From: Phycisphaerales bacterium
Lineage (GTDB): Bacteria > Planctomycetota > Phycisphaerae > Phycisphaerales > UBA1924
Length of the DNA: 64,000 bases
Direction: 5' to 3'
NCBI GenBank assembly: GCA_947459215.1
Contig: CANHCQ010000006.1
Location: 99,739 to 163,738 of the forward strand
Shown here in pieces: positions 27,621 to 37,994 of the stretch. A model generated the notes under the pieces. The model was not told the origin of the DNA. It was given only the letters and a program-made list of their open reading frames with translations, and did not search any database. Position 1 is the stretch's first letter; every line of letters starts with the position of its first letter. The position numbers and the translations under genes were made by a program.

Positions 27621-28295
27621 ATGCGGAAGGGATTCACGCTGATCGAGCTGCTGATTGTGATCGCGATCATCGCCCTGTTGATCGGGCTGACCCTCCCGGG
27701 ACTGAAGGGAGCCCGAGCGGCGGCCCGACAGACCGGGTGCCTTTCCGACATGCGCCAAATGGGCGTGGCCCTGACTCTCTACGTAAACGATCATCGCGAC
27801 TCCTTGCCCTATCCCAACTGGGGCCCGGTCGCACAAGTCAAGGGTTGGCTCTACGGCCCCGGCGTCGACACCTCCAAAGTCGCGGCGGAGGATCGCCAGA
27901 CCGGATCGCTCTGGCCCTAACTCGAAGATGGCGGCGTGTACCGCTGCCCATCGCACTTGGGGCCGTACGAAGGAACCGCCAACATGACGTCGTTCATCAT
28001 GAACGGCGCCGTCGTGGGCTACGGGCGACTCCCGTCGCCCGCTCGCGTGTTCCAGTTCGACGCCGATGCCGTGATCTTCTGGGACGGCAACGAACAGCCC
28101 GAGTTCGGCCCACCCTACAACGACGGCGCATCGTTCCCGCGCGAGATCGTGCCCGGGCACCACGGCAAGTCGGTGACCTGCCTCCGATTGGACGCTTCGA
28201 GCCAAGCGTTCACAGAGACCGAGTTCTTTGAGAAACGCAACGCCACGACCCGCAACGCCTTCTGGTGCGCGCCGGGAAGGGCGGATGGTCGGTAG
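27621..28295 (+). pseudogene. Prepilin-like protein gene interrupted by one in-frame TAA
   Basis: The frame from the ATG at 27621 begins with a textbook prepilin N-terminus ([17 protein letters not shown]). It runs 99 codons to a TAA at 27918-27920, after the residues GSLWP. The same frame then continues without a shift (LEDGGVYRCPSH...) to a TGA at 28295. In planctomycete relatives this junction normally reads SLWPY-L..VYRCP, so a single Tyr codon (TAC or TAT) to TAA change explains it. Without the stop the protein would be 224 aa. The 3' half keeps good codon use, so the mutation is recent, or a sequencing error. The truncated 99-aa product would lack most of the C-terminal domain. Confidence 0.8.
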
Positions 28296-28435
28296 TTCGC
28301 TCGGTCGGCGAAGAGCAGAGCTCGGAGGCCCGACCAGCGAGTGCGCAAACGCGAGTGACGCACGCAAACGCCCGAGACGAATGTCGAGTCCGTTGCGACG
28401 CGCAAACGACCCTTCGATTGCGTAGAGACTTCCAG

Positions 28436-28468
28436 AAAGAAAAAGCCCCCCGCATCGCGGAGGGCTTT
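28436..28468 (-). terminator. Hairpin terminator downstream of atpD
   Basis: On the minus strand a stem AAAGCCCTCCGC/GCGGGGGGCTTT with a 3-4 nt loop is followed by a T-rich run (TTTTTCTTT). It lies about 70 bp past the atpD stop, beyond a heptamer repeat. Confidence 0.7.
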
Positions 28469-28496
28469 GGTGTGATTCTGATCTCTGTCCCTTGTC

Positions 28497-28534
28497 CCTA
28501 GTGCCTAGTGCCTAGTGCCTAGTGCCTAGTGCCT
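28497..28534. repeat. CCTAGTG heptamer array at the 3' end of atpD
   Basis: Five perfect copies of CCTAGTG plus a partial copy, ending 6 bp from the atpD stop codon. It lies between the gene and its terminator, so it is transcribed. Confidence 0.85.
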
Positions 28535-28540
28535 TCCCAA

Positions 28541-30136
<1,596 letters not shown>

Positions 30137-30952
30137 CTACCTGTCGCGGCCAAGGATGCCGCGCTCCGTTCCCATCAGGGGTGCCGCATTCGAGCCAGCT
30201 TGAGGAGCGGCCGGAATTCCATGGTGCCAAGCGTTCGGCACCCCCCATTTCAACTTGCCCAACACCTCATCGGTGGCGGAGAGGTCGGACCACGCGACGG
30301 GTGCGCACACATTGTCGGCGCAACACGACGGAAAGCCGCTTTCATAGCCCGCTCGTCCAAACAGCATGAACTGGAACATCAGCCCTTTGGCACTGGGATA
30401 GGCGACACTGGTCATTCGCTGTGGACGCCACTGTTCAGGCCCGATCTGCTTGTCGACGGTCCAGTAGTCCGGATCGGCGAAGAACGGGTCGGACAGCATG
30501 AAGTGATTGACGCGCGACGTTCGCTGTCCATCGATTTCGATGGTTGGCCCCCCGCGCGGCGCTTCAACGGCACGAAACGACGTGATCGGCGGCAAAGGTC
30601 GCAACAGTAACTGATAGGCGATCCCGTTGTCGAACCACGCGCCGCGGAGTTTCGTAGTGCCTATTTGAACCTCTGACCAAGGAAGGTTTATTGCAGGATT
30701 CACGTAAACTGGTGGGAACACGGTCGGTGGCAGATCTTTGTTATCCATGCCATAGGCCGTGACCAAGGTCGCCAACTGACGACAGTTGCTGAGATTTGAA
30801 ATCTGCCGTGCCTGGCCGCGTGACCTTGCCAACGCAGGCAGCGCCAACGAAAGCACAATGGCCAAGACGCCGATCACAACCAACAGCTCGATCGCTGAAA
30901 ACGCGGGCCGTGAGGAGACGCCATGAGGCTGCGCATCTGAGATAGAAATCAT
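30137..30952 (-). CDS. Prepilin-like protein with N-terminal methylation motif (locus B)
   Basis: A 271-aa protein whose prepilin motif is AFSAIELLVVIGVLAIVLSLALP, so the usual F-T-L is A-I-E here; the peptidase Gly is replaced by Ser or lies further upstream. The C-terminal domain contains two adjacent Cys (SCCADNVC) and ends ILGRDR, like the locus A protein. It is divergent from the Cys-rich gene at 31041, with a C-tract promoter candidate between them, repeating the layout of locus A. Possibly a minor pseudopilin or surface-filament protein; no function is assigned. Confidence 0.75.
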   Translation of the reverse strand: MISISDAQPHGVSSRPAFSAIELLVVIGVLAIVLSLALPALARSRGQARQISNLSNCRQLATLVTAYGMDNKDLPPTVFPPVYVNPAINLPWSEVQIGTTKLRGAWFDNGIAYQLLLRPLPPITSFRAVEAPRGGPTIEIDGQRTSRVNHFMLSDPFFADPDYWTVDKQIGPEQWRPQRMTSVAYPSAKGLMFQFMLFGRAGYESGFPSCCADNVCAPVAWSDLSATDEVLGKLKWGVPNAWHHGIPAAPQAGSNAAPLMGTERGILGRDR

Positions 30953-30964
30953 GCGGACAGGTGC

Positions 30965-30991
30965 TTGACAGCCCCCCCCCGCTGGTAGCCT
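30965..30991 (+). promoter_or_regulatory. Candidate promoter with a C9 spacer tract (locus B)
   Basis: TTGACA (30965-30970) is followed by G and nine Cs (30972-30980). A weak -10-like TAGCCT sits at 30986-30991, giving a 15-nt spacer. Two more Cs would make 17. The placement mirrors the TTGACA plus G15 arrangement before the equivalent gene in locus A. The -10 box is poor, so this is less sure than locus A. Confidence 0.35.
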
Positions 30992-31040
30992 GCCCTGAGT
31001 GTCCCATCATCCGCACGACTCGTTTGCTAAGGAGCATGGC

Positions 31041-31457
31041 ATGAAACTCCAGGCTTGGAAGAAGCTCGCGGCTCTCGCTCTTCTGGCGGCTTCGCCGTTT
31101 ATGATAGCGTCGGACGAGATGGAGACGCCTTGTATCGACGAAGCGACGAACTTGCCGTGCTGGGATATTGTGCAACAGTCTGTGTTCTATTTCACACCGG
31201 GCTGGCCGCAAGGGCCGGCGCTCGGGCAGTGCTTTACTTGCATTCAGTCCCGGTGGGGCTTTGTCCCGGGGAGCACGTTCACTGGATACGTCGCAACGAC
31301 CCCTGCAGTGCTTTCTTGCACCGTCGGTACCGTAGTGGGAAGCGGTGGCAACCGATGGTGTGCCACGACGCCGGCGTCCCCTCCGGCGTTCATTACTGTC
31401 CTGAACTACGCCGGGATCGGCTCCTGCAATGGCGGCAATGGTTGTGCGTGGAACTAG
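31041..31457 (+). CDS. Small cysteine-containing exported protein (locus B)
   Basis: A 138-aa protein with signal peptide (MKLQAWKKLAALALLAASPF, cleavage near IAS) and a mature region with nine Cys, including a CFTC pair and an ending CNGGNGCAWN. No family recognised. The ATG at 31041 has AAGGAG 6 nt upstream. It corresponds in position to the Cys-rich gene of locus A, but sequence similarity is limited to size, Cys content and a final Cys-x-x-Trp. The next gene starts 3 nt after its stop. Confidence 0.65.
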   Translation: MKLQAWKKLAALALLAASPFMIASDEMETPCIDEATNLPCWDIVQQSVFYFTPGWPQGPALGQCFTCIQSRWGFVPGSTFTGYVATTPAVLSCTVGTVVGSGGNRWCATTPASPPAFITVLNYAGIGSCNGGNGCAWN

Positions 31458-31460
31458 GAA

Positions 31461-32573
31461 ATGAGTAGGCCGAAACCCGCGCGAGTGCTCGCAGCCCTGC
31501 TGTGCTCTTGGCTGATCTGCACGATCGGCGTTGCTGGTGACGTGGCAGATGTCGAAGCGCGTATTCGACGTGGGTATTCGCACGCGATCGACGGCACGAA
31601 CGAAGTCCACGTTCGTTGGACGGTGTTCGGGCTCAAGGCTCCACTTCCTTACTCGAAAGCCGCGGAAGCTCGCGGGGGTCTGGAGTTCCGGGATCCGTTT
31701 GATAACTCGCGGGTGGTGGCCATGAAATTCTGTCGTGGCTGGAGCATCGGTGGAGACCGCATTCGGATCGAGACCACCAACCCATTTCTGTTTGGAGGCC
31801 CGGAAGCGTTGCAGTGGTCCGTGTGGGCAACGGACACCAAGATGCACGTGAATTCGCCGACGCTGACGAGCAGGAAGCCCGAAGTGACGCCCGCCACGCC
31901 GCTCGATCCGAAGGTCGACGATCTTTTCAATGATCTTGAAGCTCAGTGCCTCGGCGTGATCGCCCACCGACTGATCATCTGGCTCCGTTCAGAAGGAACG
32001 ACGGTCGAAATGCCGGGGCGCGATGCGTGTGTCATCCGAACCTCGGGCGGACCGGTGCGTGTGGAATGGATCCCTGGCACGGACACCCTGCACTCGGTGC
32101 GTTACCGTCTCAAGGCAGCACCTAAGGATGGTGTCATTGTCTATCAGTACGGCGACTCATCCGCGAAGGGCATCCTGCCCGCAGACTATCCAGCGACCAG
32201 CAGAATCAGCATCGTCGAACCAGATGAGCCGCTGGGTGCGTCGGCGTGGGTCATCCGATTCGATGCCGTTGAGTTGAAGAAAGCGACGAACACTGATCGC
32301 TACGCGTGGCAATCGGTCGCGAGTAACGCACGTCGCACGGACACAAACGAAGTCATTCGATCGACCGGGGAAGTCGATCCCGCGAAGACCTTTGCCACTC
32401 GCACGCAGCAAACCTTCGAGCCGCTCAAACACACCGAAGACTTCCCGCTAGACGGCAGCCTCCCCAAGGCCATCGACAAGACGCCCGCATGGTCGCGTTG
32501 GTTGCTCGTCGGCGGGATCACGTCGATCGTTCTAGCGGTCGGACTGGTTCTTCGACGGCGGGCGGGGGCGTAA
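31461..32573 (+). CDS. Exported protein with C-terminal membrane anchor (locus B)
   Basis: A 370-aa protein with N-terminal signal peptide (LAALLCSWLICTIGVAG) and a beta-rich extracytoplasmic body. A C-terminal transmembrane segment (WLLVGGITSIVLAVGLVL) is followed by RRRAGA. Same architecture as 4759-5775. AGGAA directly precedes the ATG. No known domain. The product probably sits on the outer face of the cytoplasmic membrane with its body exposed. Confidence 0.65.
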   Translation: MSRPKPARVLAALLCSWLICTIGVAGDVADVEARIRRGYSHAIDGTNEVHVRWTVFGLKAPLPYSKAAEARGGLEFRDPFDNSRVVAMKFCRGWSIGGDRIRIETTNPFLFGGPEALQWSVWATDTKMHVNSPTLTSRKPEVTPATPLDPKVDDLFNDLEAQCLGVIAHRLIIWLRSEGTTVEMPGRDACVIRTSGGPVRVEWIPGTDTLHSVRYRLKAAPKDGVIVYQYGDSSAKGILPADYPATSRISIVEPDEPLGASAWVIRFDAVELKKATNTDRYAWQSVASNARRTDTNEVIRSTGEVDPAKTFATRTQQTFEPLKHTEDFPLDGSLPKAIDKTPAWSRWLLVGGITSIVLAVGLVLRRRAGA

Positions 32574-32575
32574 AC

Positions 32576-33100
32576 GTGGCGACGGACGCAGCGAATCATC
32601 CGCCGGATCGGGGGCGACTCACCCGCTGGATGGGCCTCGGTCTGTCTTTCGCTCTTGCTGCGATGTGGGTCGCCAGCGGTATCTCCAAGCTCGTCGATCC
32701 CACTGAGTTTTCTCGCGTTGTCGGCCATCACAACCTCGTCTCGCCCGCGGTTGCACAGGCATCCTGGCTTATCGGCGTCGTCGAGGCGTTTCTGGGGGTT
32801 GCGTTGATCGCGCTCTTCCCAAAGCGGCTACCCCGCGTGATCGTGTGCGCCGTTGCAGGGGTGCTGCTGCTTTGCTTCGCTTTCTATATCGCCCACATCC
32901 CGACCGAATCGCTCGTCAAGGTCGGGTGCGGCTGCCAGCTCGGGCTGGCGCGGGTCGCCGAGTCGGCAGCGCACAGCCGATCGTGGCTCGTGACAACGGA
33001 TATCGCGTTGGCGGCGTTACACGGGTTTCTCGCGTTTGCTCCGGCGACCGTCAAAACTAGGGCGTTGGAGCCGGAGCCGTCTTCGATTCCAATCGGTTGA
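32576..33100 (+). CDS. MauE/DoxX-like membrane protein
   Basis: A 175-aa protein with four predicted membrane segments and the MauE/DoxX-type opening WVASGISKLVDPTEFSRVVGHH. A Cys-Gly-Cys pair (VGCGCQLG) near residue 125 fits redox roles suggested for MauE-type proteins in disulfide handling. That is an attractive link to the Cys-rich exported protein upstream, but it is an inference. The GTG at 32576 starts 2 nt after the previous stop; a downstream ATG at 32630 is the alternative. The 3' end overlaps the convergent propeller gene by 44 bp. Confidence 0.7.
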   Translation: MATDAANHPPDRGRLTRWMGLGLSFALAAMWVASGISKLVDPTEFSRVVGHHNLVSPAVAQASWLIGVVEAFLGVALIALFPKRLPRVIVCAVAGVLLLCFAFYIAHIPTESLVKVGCGCQLGLARVAESAAHSRSWLVTTDIALAALHGFLAFAPATVKTRALEPEPSSIPIG

Positions 33101-34151
33101 ATCGCTTCCCATCAAACCTGCACACCCCGCGAAACGTCCCGAACCACAGCGTCCCGTCCGCGTCCTCGTGGATCGATGAGACCGAATCCACGGCCAGACC
33201 GTCGGCGGTTGTGAAGTTCTGGAGCCTCTCGCCGTCGTATCGCCACACGCCCGAGTCGAACGCGGCGATCCACAGGTTGCCGTGCCGGTCGCTCGTGATC
33301 GCGTGCGGATCGGCGATGGTGCCGGGCTGGCGGATGAGCCCGCCGCGCAGCCAGGTGAGATTCTCAACCTTCTTCTCAACGCCAAAGTTCACAAGCGTCG
33401 TGCCGTCGAAGCGGAAGAGGCCGACGCCGCTGTTGCCGAACCAGGCATGGCCCTTCTCATCGACGAAGATCGCCCGCACCGCGGCCTTGTCGAGATCGTG
33501 CTCGCGGAACCACCGCACCGCCATCCCGTCGAGGCGGCAGACGCCACGGTTGGCGGTGCCCATCCAAATGACGCCCGTTCGATCGCGGTGCACGGCGTAG
33601 ACGTCGTACCGCTTGAGCGATTGGTATGCGTTCCTCTCCGTGCGGTCGGCTTCGTCAATCGGCAGTGGGAGGAATCGGACCTCGCCAGCCTCTGCGACCG
33701 CCGCGCCGGGGCCGGCCGGGAAGAAGAGCGCGTCCGGGCCTGGCGGCCGCATCGCGAACGCGTCATCGCCCGTCGGCGCCGCCGTCGGCACGGCGACCCG
33801 CGTGAACGCCGTGCCGTCGAACGTGCAGAGCCCATCCCGACTGGTGATCCAGAGCGTGCCCTCCGCGTCCACATCAATCGTGCGGACGAAGTTGCTCGGC
33901 AGTCCTTCCTTCTCGGTGAAGTACGTGAAGGCCTTCCCGTCGAAGTGCACCAAGCCCTCGCCGTCGGTGCCGAACCACATCTGCCCCTTGCCATCCTGCG
34001 CGATCGCGCGGACGTGGGCGTCGATGCCCTTCACCGCGCGGGCGCTCGCCGCGGGCTCGTCGGAACCGGTGCTCATCGCCGCGAGCGTGCCGATGGCGGG
34101 CATCACACCCAGCGCGAGAAACGTGACACCGCGGATCAGGCAACGCTGCAT
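33057..34151 (-). CDS. Exported two-component-regulator-type beta-propeller protein without kinase domain
   Basis: A 364-aa protein with a signal peptide and repeated Reg_prop blades of the form GxxWFGTxGxGLxxFDGxxF (at least seven, for example MWFGTDGEGLVHFDG and LWFGTFRGVCRFDG). In Bacteroidetes hybrid two-component proteins such propellers form the periplasmic sensor. Here the protein is propeller only and ends without histidine kinase or DNA-binding parts. The ATG at 34151 is chosen over upstream starts because GGAGAG sits 7 nt before it and a signal peptide begins there. Ligand or surface role unknown. Confidence 0.8.
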   Translation of the reverse strand: MQRCLIRGVTFLALGVMPAIGTLAAMSTGSDEPAASARAVKGIDAHVRAIAQDGKGQMWFGTDGEGLVHFDGKAFTYFTEKEGLPSNFVRTIDVDAEGTLWITSRDGLCTFDGTAFTRVAVPTAAPTGDDAFAMRPPGPDALFFPAGPGAAVAEAGEVRFLPLPIDEADRTERNAYQSLKRYDVYAVHRDRTGVIWMGTANRGVCRLDGMAVRWFREHDLDKAAVRAIFVDEKGHAWFGNSGVGLFRFDGTTLVNFGVEKKVENLTWLRGGLIRQPGTIADPHAITSDRHGNLWIAAFDSGVWRYDGERLQNFTTADGLAVDSVSSIHEDADGTLWFGTFRGVCRFDGKRFNRLESKTAPAPTP

Positions 34152-34352
34152 GCCGAGCTCTCCAATCCCGCGGAGTCGTTGCCACGGATGGAATGGAGCG
34201 CCCGGACGGCGCGAACGTTCATCGCCAAGCATGCCAGCCCCGATCCGGCCCGCGGCAGGCGCCGCCCGCCCGGCCAACACACAATTCGACGTCACGATTT
34301 GGCGTTGGCAGCATCGCATTTCCGCATCATTCCTGCACCCCTGGAGATCAAC

Positions 34353-35066
34353 ATGCCGTCCACTTCGATCCTCGCACTCACCGCCGGACTCTGCCTCGTC
34401 GCCTCCGCCGACCCCGCGCCGAAGACTCCGACCAACGACACCAACCCCGCCGCCGGCCAGCCCTCAAAGGCCAAGCCTGCCGGCCCCGGCCCCATCATCG
34501 CCTCCACCGGCGTCCTCGACCGCGCCAAAAAGGTCGGCGACAAGGCCCCCGACTTCAAGCTCCCCGACGCCCAGGGAGGCGAGTTCGACATGAAAGCCGC
34601 CCGTGCGAAAGGGCCGGTCGTGGTGACCTGGTTCCGCGGCGAGTGGTGCCCCTTCTGCAACAAACAGCTCGTCGCCATGCAGGAGCGCCTCAAGGACCTC
34701 GAAGCCGCGGGCGCCACCGTCGTCGCCATCAGCCCCCAGACCATGGAGCACACCGAAGCCACCGTCACCAAGGACAGCGTGACCTTCCACATGCTCAGCG
34801 ACGAGGGCTTCAAGGTCGGCGACTCCTACGGCGTGCGCTACGAGATGCCGCCCGCGATGAAGGAACAACTCAAGAAGTACAACCTCGACCTCACCAAGTA
34901 CAACGGCGGCACGCCCGGCGAAGACGGCGACGAACTGCCTCTCACCGCGACCTACATCATCGATCAGGAAGGCACCATCAAGTACGCCTTCCTCGACCCC
35001 GACTACACCAAGCGCGCCTCCCCCGACGACCTGCTCAAGGTGCTGGACGAGATGAAGAAGAAGTGA
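34353..35066 (+). CDS. Exported peroxiredoxin-like (AhpC/TSA) protein
   Basis: A 237-aa thioredoxin-fold protein with a signal peptide (LALTAGLCLVASA) and a Pro-rich linker. The AhpC/TSA domain begins VGDKAPDFKLPDAQG, and the active site is WCPFCN. The CxxC-type site resembles PRX-like2 or thiol-disulfide proteins rather than a classic 2-Cys peroxidase (PxxxTxxC is absent). Later YIIDQEGTIKYAF is typical of the fold. Expected to act outside the cytoplasm in peroxide or disulfide reduction. GGAG 6 nt before the ATG. Confidence 0.88.
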   Translation: MPSTSILALTAGLCLVASADPAPKTPTNDTNPAAGQPSKAKPAGPGPIIASTGVLDRAKKVGDKAPDFKLPDAQGGEFDMKAARAKGPVVVTWFRGEWCPFCNKQLVAMQERLKDLEAAGATVVAISPQTMEHTEATVTKDSVTFHMLSDEGFKVGDSYGVRYEMPPAMKEQLKKYNLDLTKYNGGTPGEDGDELPLTATYIIDQEGTIKYAFLDPDYTKRASPDDLLKVLDEMKKK

Positions 35067-35551
35067 TCCATCCAAAGAGCCGTCGCCCTGACGAGCCCCA
35101 AGCGTCAGCGAGCGGACCCCCACTCCTCCCCCCACTCCTCTCCCCGCGCAGCGGGGAGAGTTGGCCGAGTCCGCGAGGCCGGAGTGGGGTGCTTCCCACC
35201 CCCCGCACCAATCGCGCCGCGCCCATCCTCACATCACGCCGAGTCCCCACGCCGTTCCGAGTCCCCACGCCCTTCCGAATCCCCGCGCCTTGACGAGCCC
35301 CGAGCGTGTGCTCCTCGTCGCCCCCAGCGAAGCTGGCCCACTCCCTCACGCTCCGGGCTCGTTTCAATCGCCTTTGCGCGATCCTGACATTCTGTTCGTG
35401 CTTCTGGCGGGACATCTCCCGCACCACTCTTCGCGCCCGCTTTGCGCGATCTGAATCCGCCGCCGCCGACCTCGGTCTTCACTTTGCCTCACCGGTTTCC
35501 GCCGGTGCAGGCTTGCTTTTTCGTTCGATTGGATCACTAAGGAGAGAAGAG
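35067..35551. other. Intergenic region with short imperfect repeats
   Basis: Near 35250-35290 three imperfect copies of GAGTCCCCACGCC follow one another. A hairpin (CACCGG/CCGGTG, 35490-35507) followed by a T-rich stretch may be a weak terminator or leader hairpin of the gene at 35552. No convincing gene is seen. Confidence 0.45.
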
Positions 35552-36211
35552 ATGAAGACGTTTATCGCGCTCGCGCTCGCGGGCACCGCGCTGTCGGCTC
35601 AGGCCGCCATCATCACGCAGTGGGACTTTGAGGCCTCGAACCTCACGCCGTCGATCGGCGCTGGCACCGCCTCGCTCGTCGGCGGCACGACCGCGACGTT
35701 CGCGAGCGGCTTCGGCGGCAGCGTCGCCGGCTGGAACTCGACGAACTATCCGGCTTCCGGCGCGGGCAACAAGTCGGCCGGCGTCCAGTTCGCCGTGTCG
35801 ACCTCCGGATTCCAGGGCATCAAGGTCAGCTACAACCACCGCCACAGCAACACCAGCGCGAACACCAACGTGCTGCAGTACACCATCAACGGCACCACCT
35901 GGATCGACGCCCAGACCTTCTCCTTCACCCCCGCCGCCACTGGCACCGGTGACACCTGGTACAGCCGCGCGTTCGACTTCACCGGCTTCGCCGGCGTCGA
36001 CAACAACGCCCTCTTCGCCGTGCGCGTCGTCAGCGCGTTCGACAGCAGCACCGGCAACTACCGCGCCAGCCGCTCGACCAGCAGCTACGCCGCCACCGGC
36101 ACCTACCGCTTCGACAACGTGACGATCGAAGGCACGCTGATCCCGTCCTCGGGCTCGCTGGCCCTCATGGGCATGGGCCTGGCCGTCGCCGCACGTCGCC
36201 GTCGCGCCTGA
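35552..36211 (+). CDS. Secreted PEP-CTERM-like protein
   Basis: A 219-aa protein. The signal peptide is MKTFIALALAGTALSAQA, the mature part is Ser/Thr/Gly/Asn-rich and beta-strand-like, and the C-terminus has a PEP-CTERM-like sorting signal (GSLALMGMGLAVAARRRRA) of short motif, hydrophobic helix and Arg cluster. Such proteins are processed by an exosortase and linked to exopolysaccharide-producing bacteria. AAGGAG precedes the ATG. The nearby gmd supplies a sugar nucleotide, but a link is only contextual. Confidence 0.8.
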   Translation: MKTFIALALAGTALSAQAAIITQWDFEASNLTPSIGAGTASLVGGTTATFASGFGGSVAGWNSTNYPASGAGNKSAGVQFAVSTSGFQGIKVSYNHRHSNTSANTNVLQYTINGTTWIDAQTFSFTPAATGTGDTWYSRAFDFTGFAGVDNNALFAVRVVSAFDSSTGNYRASRSTSSYAATGTYRFDNVTIEGTLIPSSGSLALMGMGLAVAARRRRA

Positions 36212-36258
36212 AAACCGAGAGAGAGCTTCGAGTTTGTTGCATTTGACTGTGACCAAGG

Positions 36259-36292
36259 CCCGCCCCGGTTGACGCCGGGGCGGGTCGCTTTC
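36259..36292 (+). terminator. Terminator-like hairpin after the PEP-CTERM gene
   Basis: A 10-bp perfect stem (CCCGCCCCGG / CCGGGGCGGG) with loop TTGACG, followed by TCGCTTTC, a weak T-tract. Confidence 0.6.
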
Positions 36293-36700
36293 GGGGACGG
36301 GCGTGGGTGTGGGTGGGCGTGGGCGTGGGTCGGCGCTTGAGGGCGGTCGGGAACATCGCCGAACAACCAGGCCAACCCATGCCCGGATGCTCGGGGCTCG
36401 TTGGGGGAGTACGTCCGGGAGATTGACGCCGAACCGCCTTCAAGGACCGGAAACTCCTAGTATTTCGGCCCGGCGCACCGCGTTCGGGGGTTCTGATCCG
36501 GGGTCGTCCCAAGCCTGCGTTCCGGGCGGTCGATAGACCCGATCCGGGAGCCGCGGTGGCGGCCCCGGGAAACTTCGTGGCCGCGGCAAACCCGCGGCGT
36601 GGGCGTGGCGTAGGAACGCCCCCCCTACCCCCGCCTGCCCGCGGGGCTCGAACCAGACCGTGTCACCGCCGGGCAACCGGCCGCTTCAGGAGTGTCTTTC
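36293..36700. other. Intergenic region before gmd
   Basis: Starts with a GTGGGT/GGGCGT-rich simple stretch (36300-36335). The rest is GC-rich without a gene. AGGAG (36688-36692) is the gmd ribosome binding site. Confidence 0.5.
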
Positions 36701-37759
36701 ATGTCGATGACCCGTCGCGCTCTCATCACCGGCATCACCGGACAGGACGGCTCGTATCTCGCTGAGTTCCTGCTCGGCAAGGGCTACGAAGTCCACGGCA
36801 TCATCCGCCGCTCGTCCTCGTTCAACACCGGGCGCATCGACGGCATCTATCAGGACCCGCACTCCAAGGGCGGCAAGCTCAAGCTGCACTACGGCGACCT
36901 GTGCGACGCCAACAACCTGTCCAAGCTCATGCGCGAAGTCCGCCCGCACGAGGTCTACAACCTCGGTGCCCAGTCGCACGTCCGCGTGTCGTTCGACATG
37001 CCCATCTACACCGCTGAGACCGTCGGCATGGGCGCCCTCAAGCTGCTCGAAGCCGTCCGCGACTTCCAGCAGGAGAGCGGCCAGCAGGTCCGCTACTACC
37101 AGGCCTCCTCGTCCGAGCAGTACGGCAAGGTCGTCGAGACGCCTCAGAAAGAAACCACGCCCTTCTACCCGCGCTCGCCCTACGCCTGCGCGAAGATGAT
37201 GGCCCACTGGTGCACCGTCAACTACCGCGAGTCCTACGGCCTGCACGCCTCCTGCGGCATCCTCTTCAACCACGAATCCCCCCGCCGCGGCGAGACCTTC
37301 GTCACCCGCAAGATCACGCGAGCCGTGGGCCGCATCAAGCTGGGTCTGCAGGACAAGATCTTCCTGGGCAACCTCGACAGCAAGCGCGACTGGGGCTTCG
37401 CCGGCGACTACGTCAAGATGATGTGGATGATGCTCCAGCAGGAGAAGCCCGACGATTACGTCGTCGCCACCGGCAAGACGATCGCCGTCAAGGAATTCTG
37501 CGAGCTGGCCTTCGGCCACGTCGGCCTCGATTACAAGGACTTCGTCGCCTTCGACCCGCGCTACCTGCGTCCCGCCGAAGTCGATCTGCTCCTGGGTGAC
37601 CCCACCAAGGCCAAGCAGAAGCTCGGCTGGGTCCCGACGACCACCGTCGAGCAGCTCGCCGGCATGATGGTCGACAACGACCTCGAGCTCGCCAAGCGCG
37701 AGAAGACCCTCCGCGACGCCGGCCACGCCATGCCGGAGTTCGCCGGGCACGATCAGTAA
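36701..37759 (+). CDS. gmd: GDP-mannose 4,6-dehydratase
   Basis: A 352-aa short-chain dehydrogenase-type enzyme that makes GDP-4-keto-6-deoxymannose, precursor of GDP-fucose, GDP-rhamnose and GDP-perosamine for surface glycans. The NADP-binding motif is [19 protein letters not shown] at the start. Catalytic residues lie in the SSSEQYGK region and YACAK (Tyr-x3-Lys). The GMD signature [16 protein letters not shown] is near residue 190. The ATG at 36701 follows AGGAG by 8 nt; the in-frame GTG at 36692 overlaps that site and is less likely. No GDP-fucose synthase is adjacent. A strong terminator follows. Confidence 0.96.
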   Translation: MSMTRRALITGITGQDGSYLAEFLLGKGYEVHGIIRRSSSFNTGRIDGIYQDPHSKGGKLKLHYGDLCDANNLSKLMREVRPHEVYNLGAQSHVRVSFDMPIYTAETVGMGALKLLEAVRDFQQESGQQVRYYQASSSEQYGKVVETPQKETTPFYPRSPYACAKMMAHWCTVNYRESYGLHASCGILFNHESPRRGETFVTRKITRAVGRIKLGLQDKIFLGNLDSKRDWGFAGDYVKMMWMMLQQEKPDDYVVATGKTIAVKEFCELAFGHVGLDYKDFVAFDPRYLRPAEVDLLLGDPTKAKQKLGWVPTTTVEQLAGMMVDNDLELAKREKTLRDAGHAMPEFAGHDQ

Positions 37760-37832
37760 GGCCGTTGCAGAACGTGCCCCACGCGCAAGCGTCAGGACGC
37801 GGCGGCTGCGATGAACAGGTGAATCCGACCAA

Positions 37833-37862
37833 CCCCACGCTCGCGCGTGGGGTTCTTTTTTT
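37833..37862 (+). terminator. Rho-independent terminator of gmd
   Basis: A perfect 8-bp stem CCCCACGC/GCGTGGGG (37833-37840 with 37845-37852), loop TCGC, then TTCTTTTTTT. Confidence 0.92.
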
Positions 37863-37879
37863 CGCGCCAACGATTCACC

Positions 37880-37966
37880 ATGGTTCCCCGCGTCATCGCC
37901 CACGTCGACATGGACGCGTTCTTCGCGTCGGTCGAGCAGCGCGACAATGCGGCGCTGAGGGGCAAG
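37880..37966 (+). pseudogene. 5' relic of a dinB gene
   Basis: The ATG at 37880 opens 29 codons matching the start of DNA polymerase IV (RVIAHVDMDAFFASVEQRDNAALRGK). Bases 37889-37941 are identical to 40027-40079 of the intact dinB. After that the two copies diverge (RDNAALRGK versus RDNPALRGK), so this looks like a divergent homologue rather than an exact duplication. Homology stops at about 37966, where the 3' end of the inserted membrane-protein gene begins on the other strand. The remnant cannot make an active polymerase. Confidence 0.85.
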
Positions 37967-37994
37967 CTGGCTCGGCGTCCCATTGAAAGTCGCA

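Noticed and set aside
27918..27920. TAA in the prepilin-like gene considered as a recoded sense codon
   Set aside because: TAA is used as a normal stop by other genes here, for example the carbamoyltransferase gene and gmd.
36630..36680. Possible minus-strand tRNA (GGTTCGAGCC T-loop-like sequence)
   Set aside because: The flanking bases do not pair into a T-stem, acceptor or anticodon arm.
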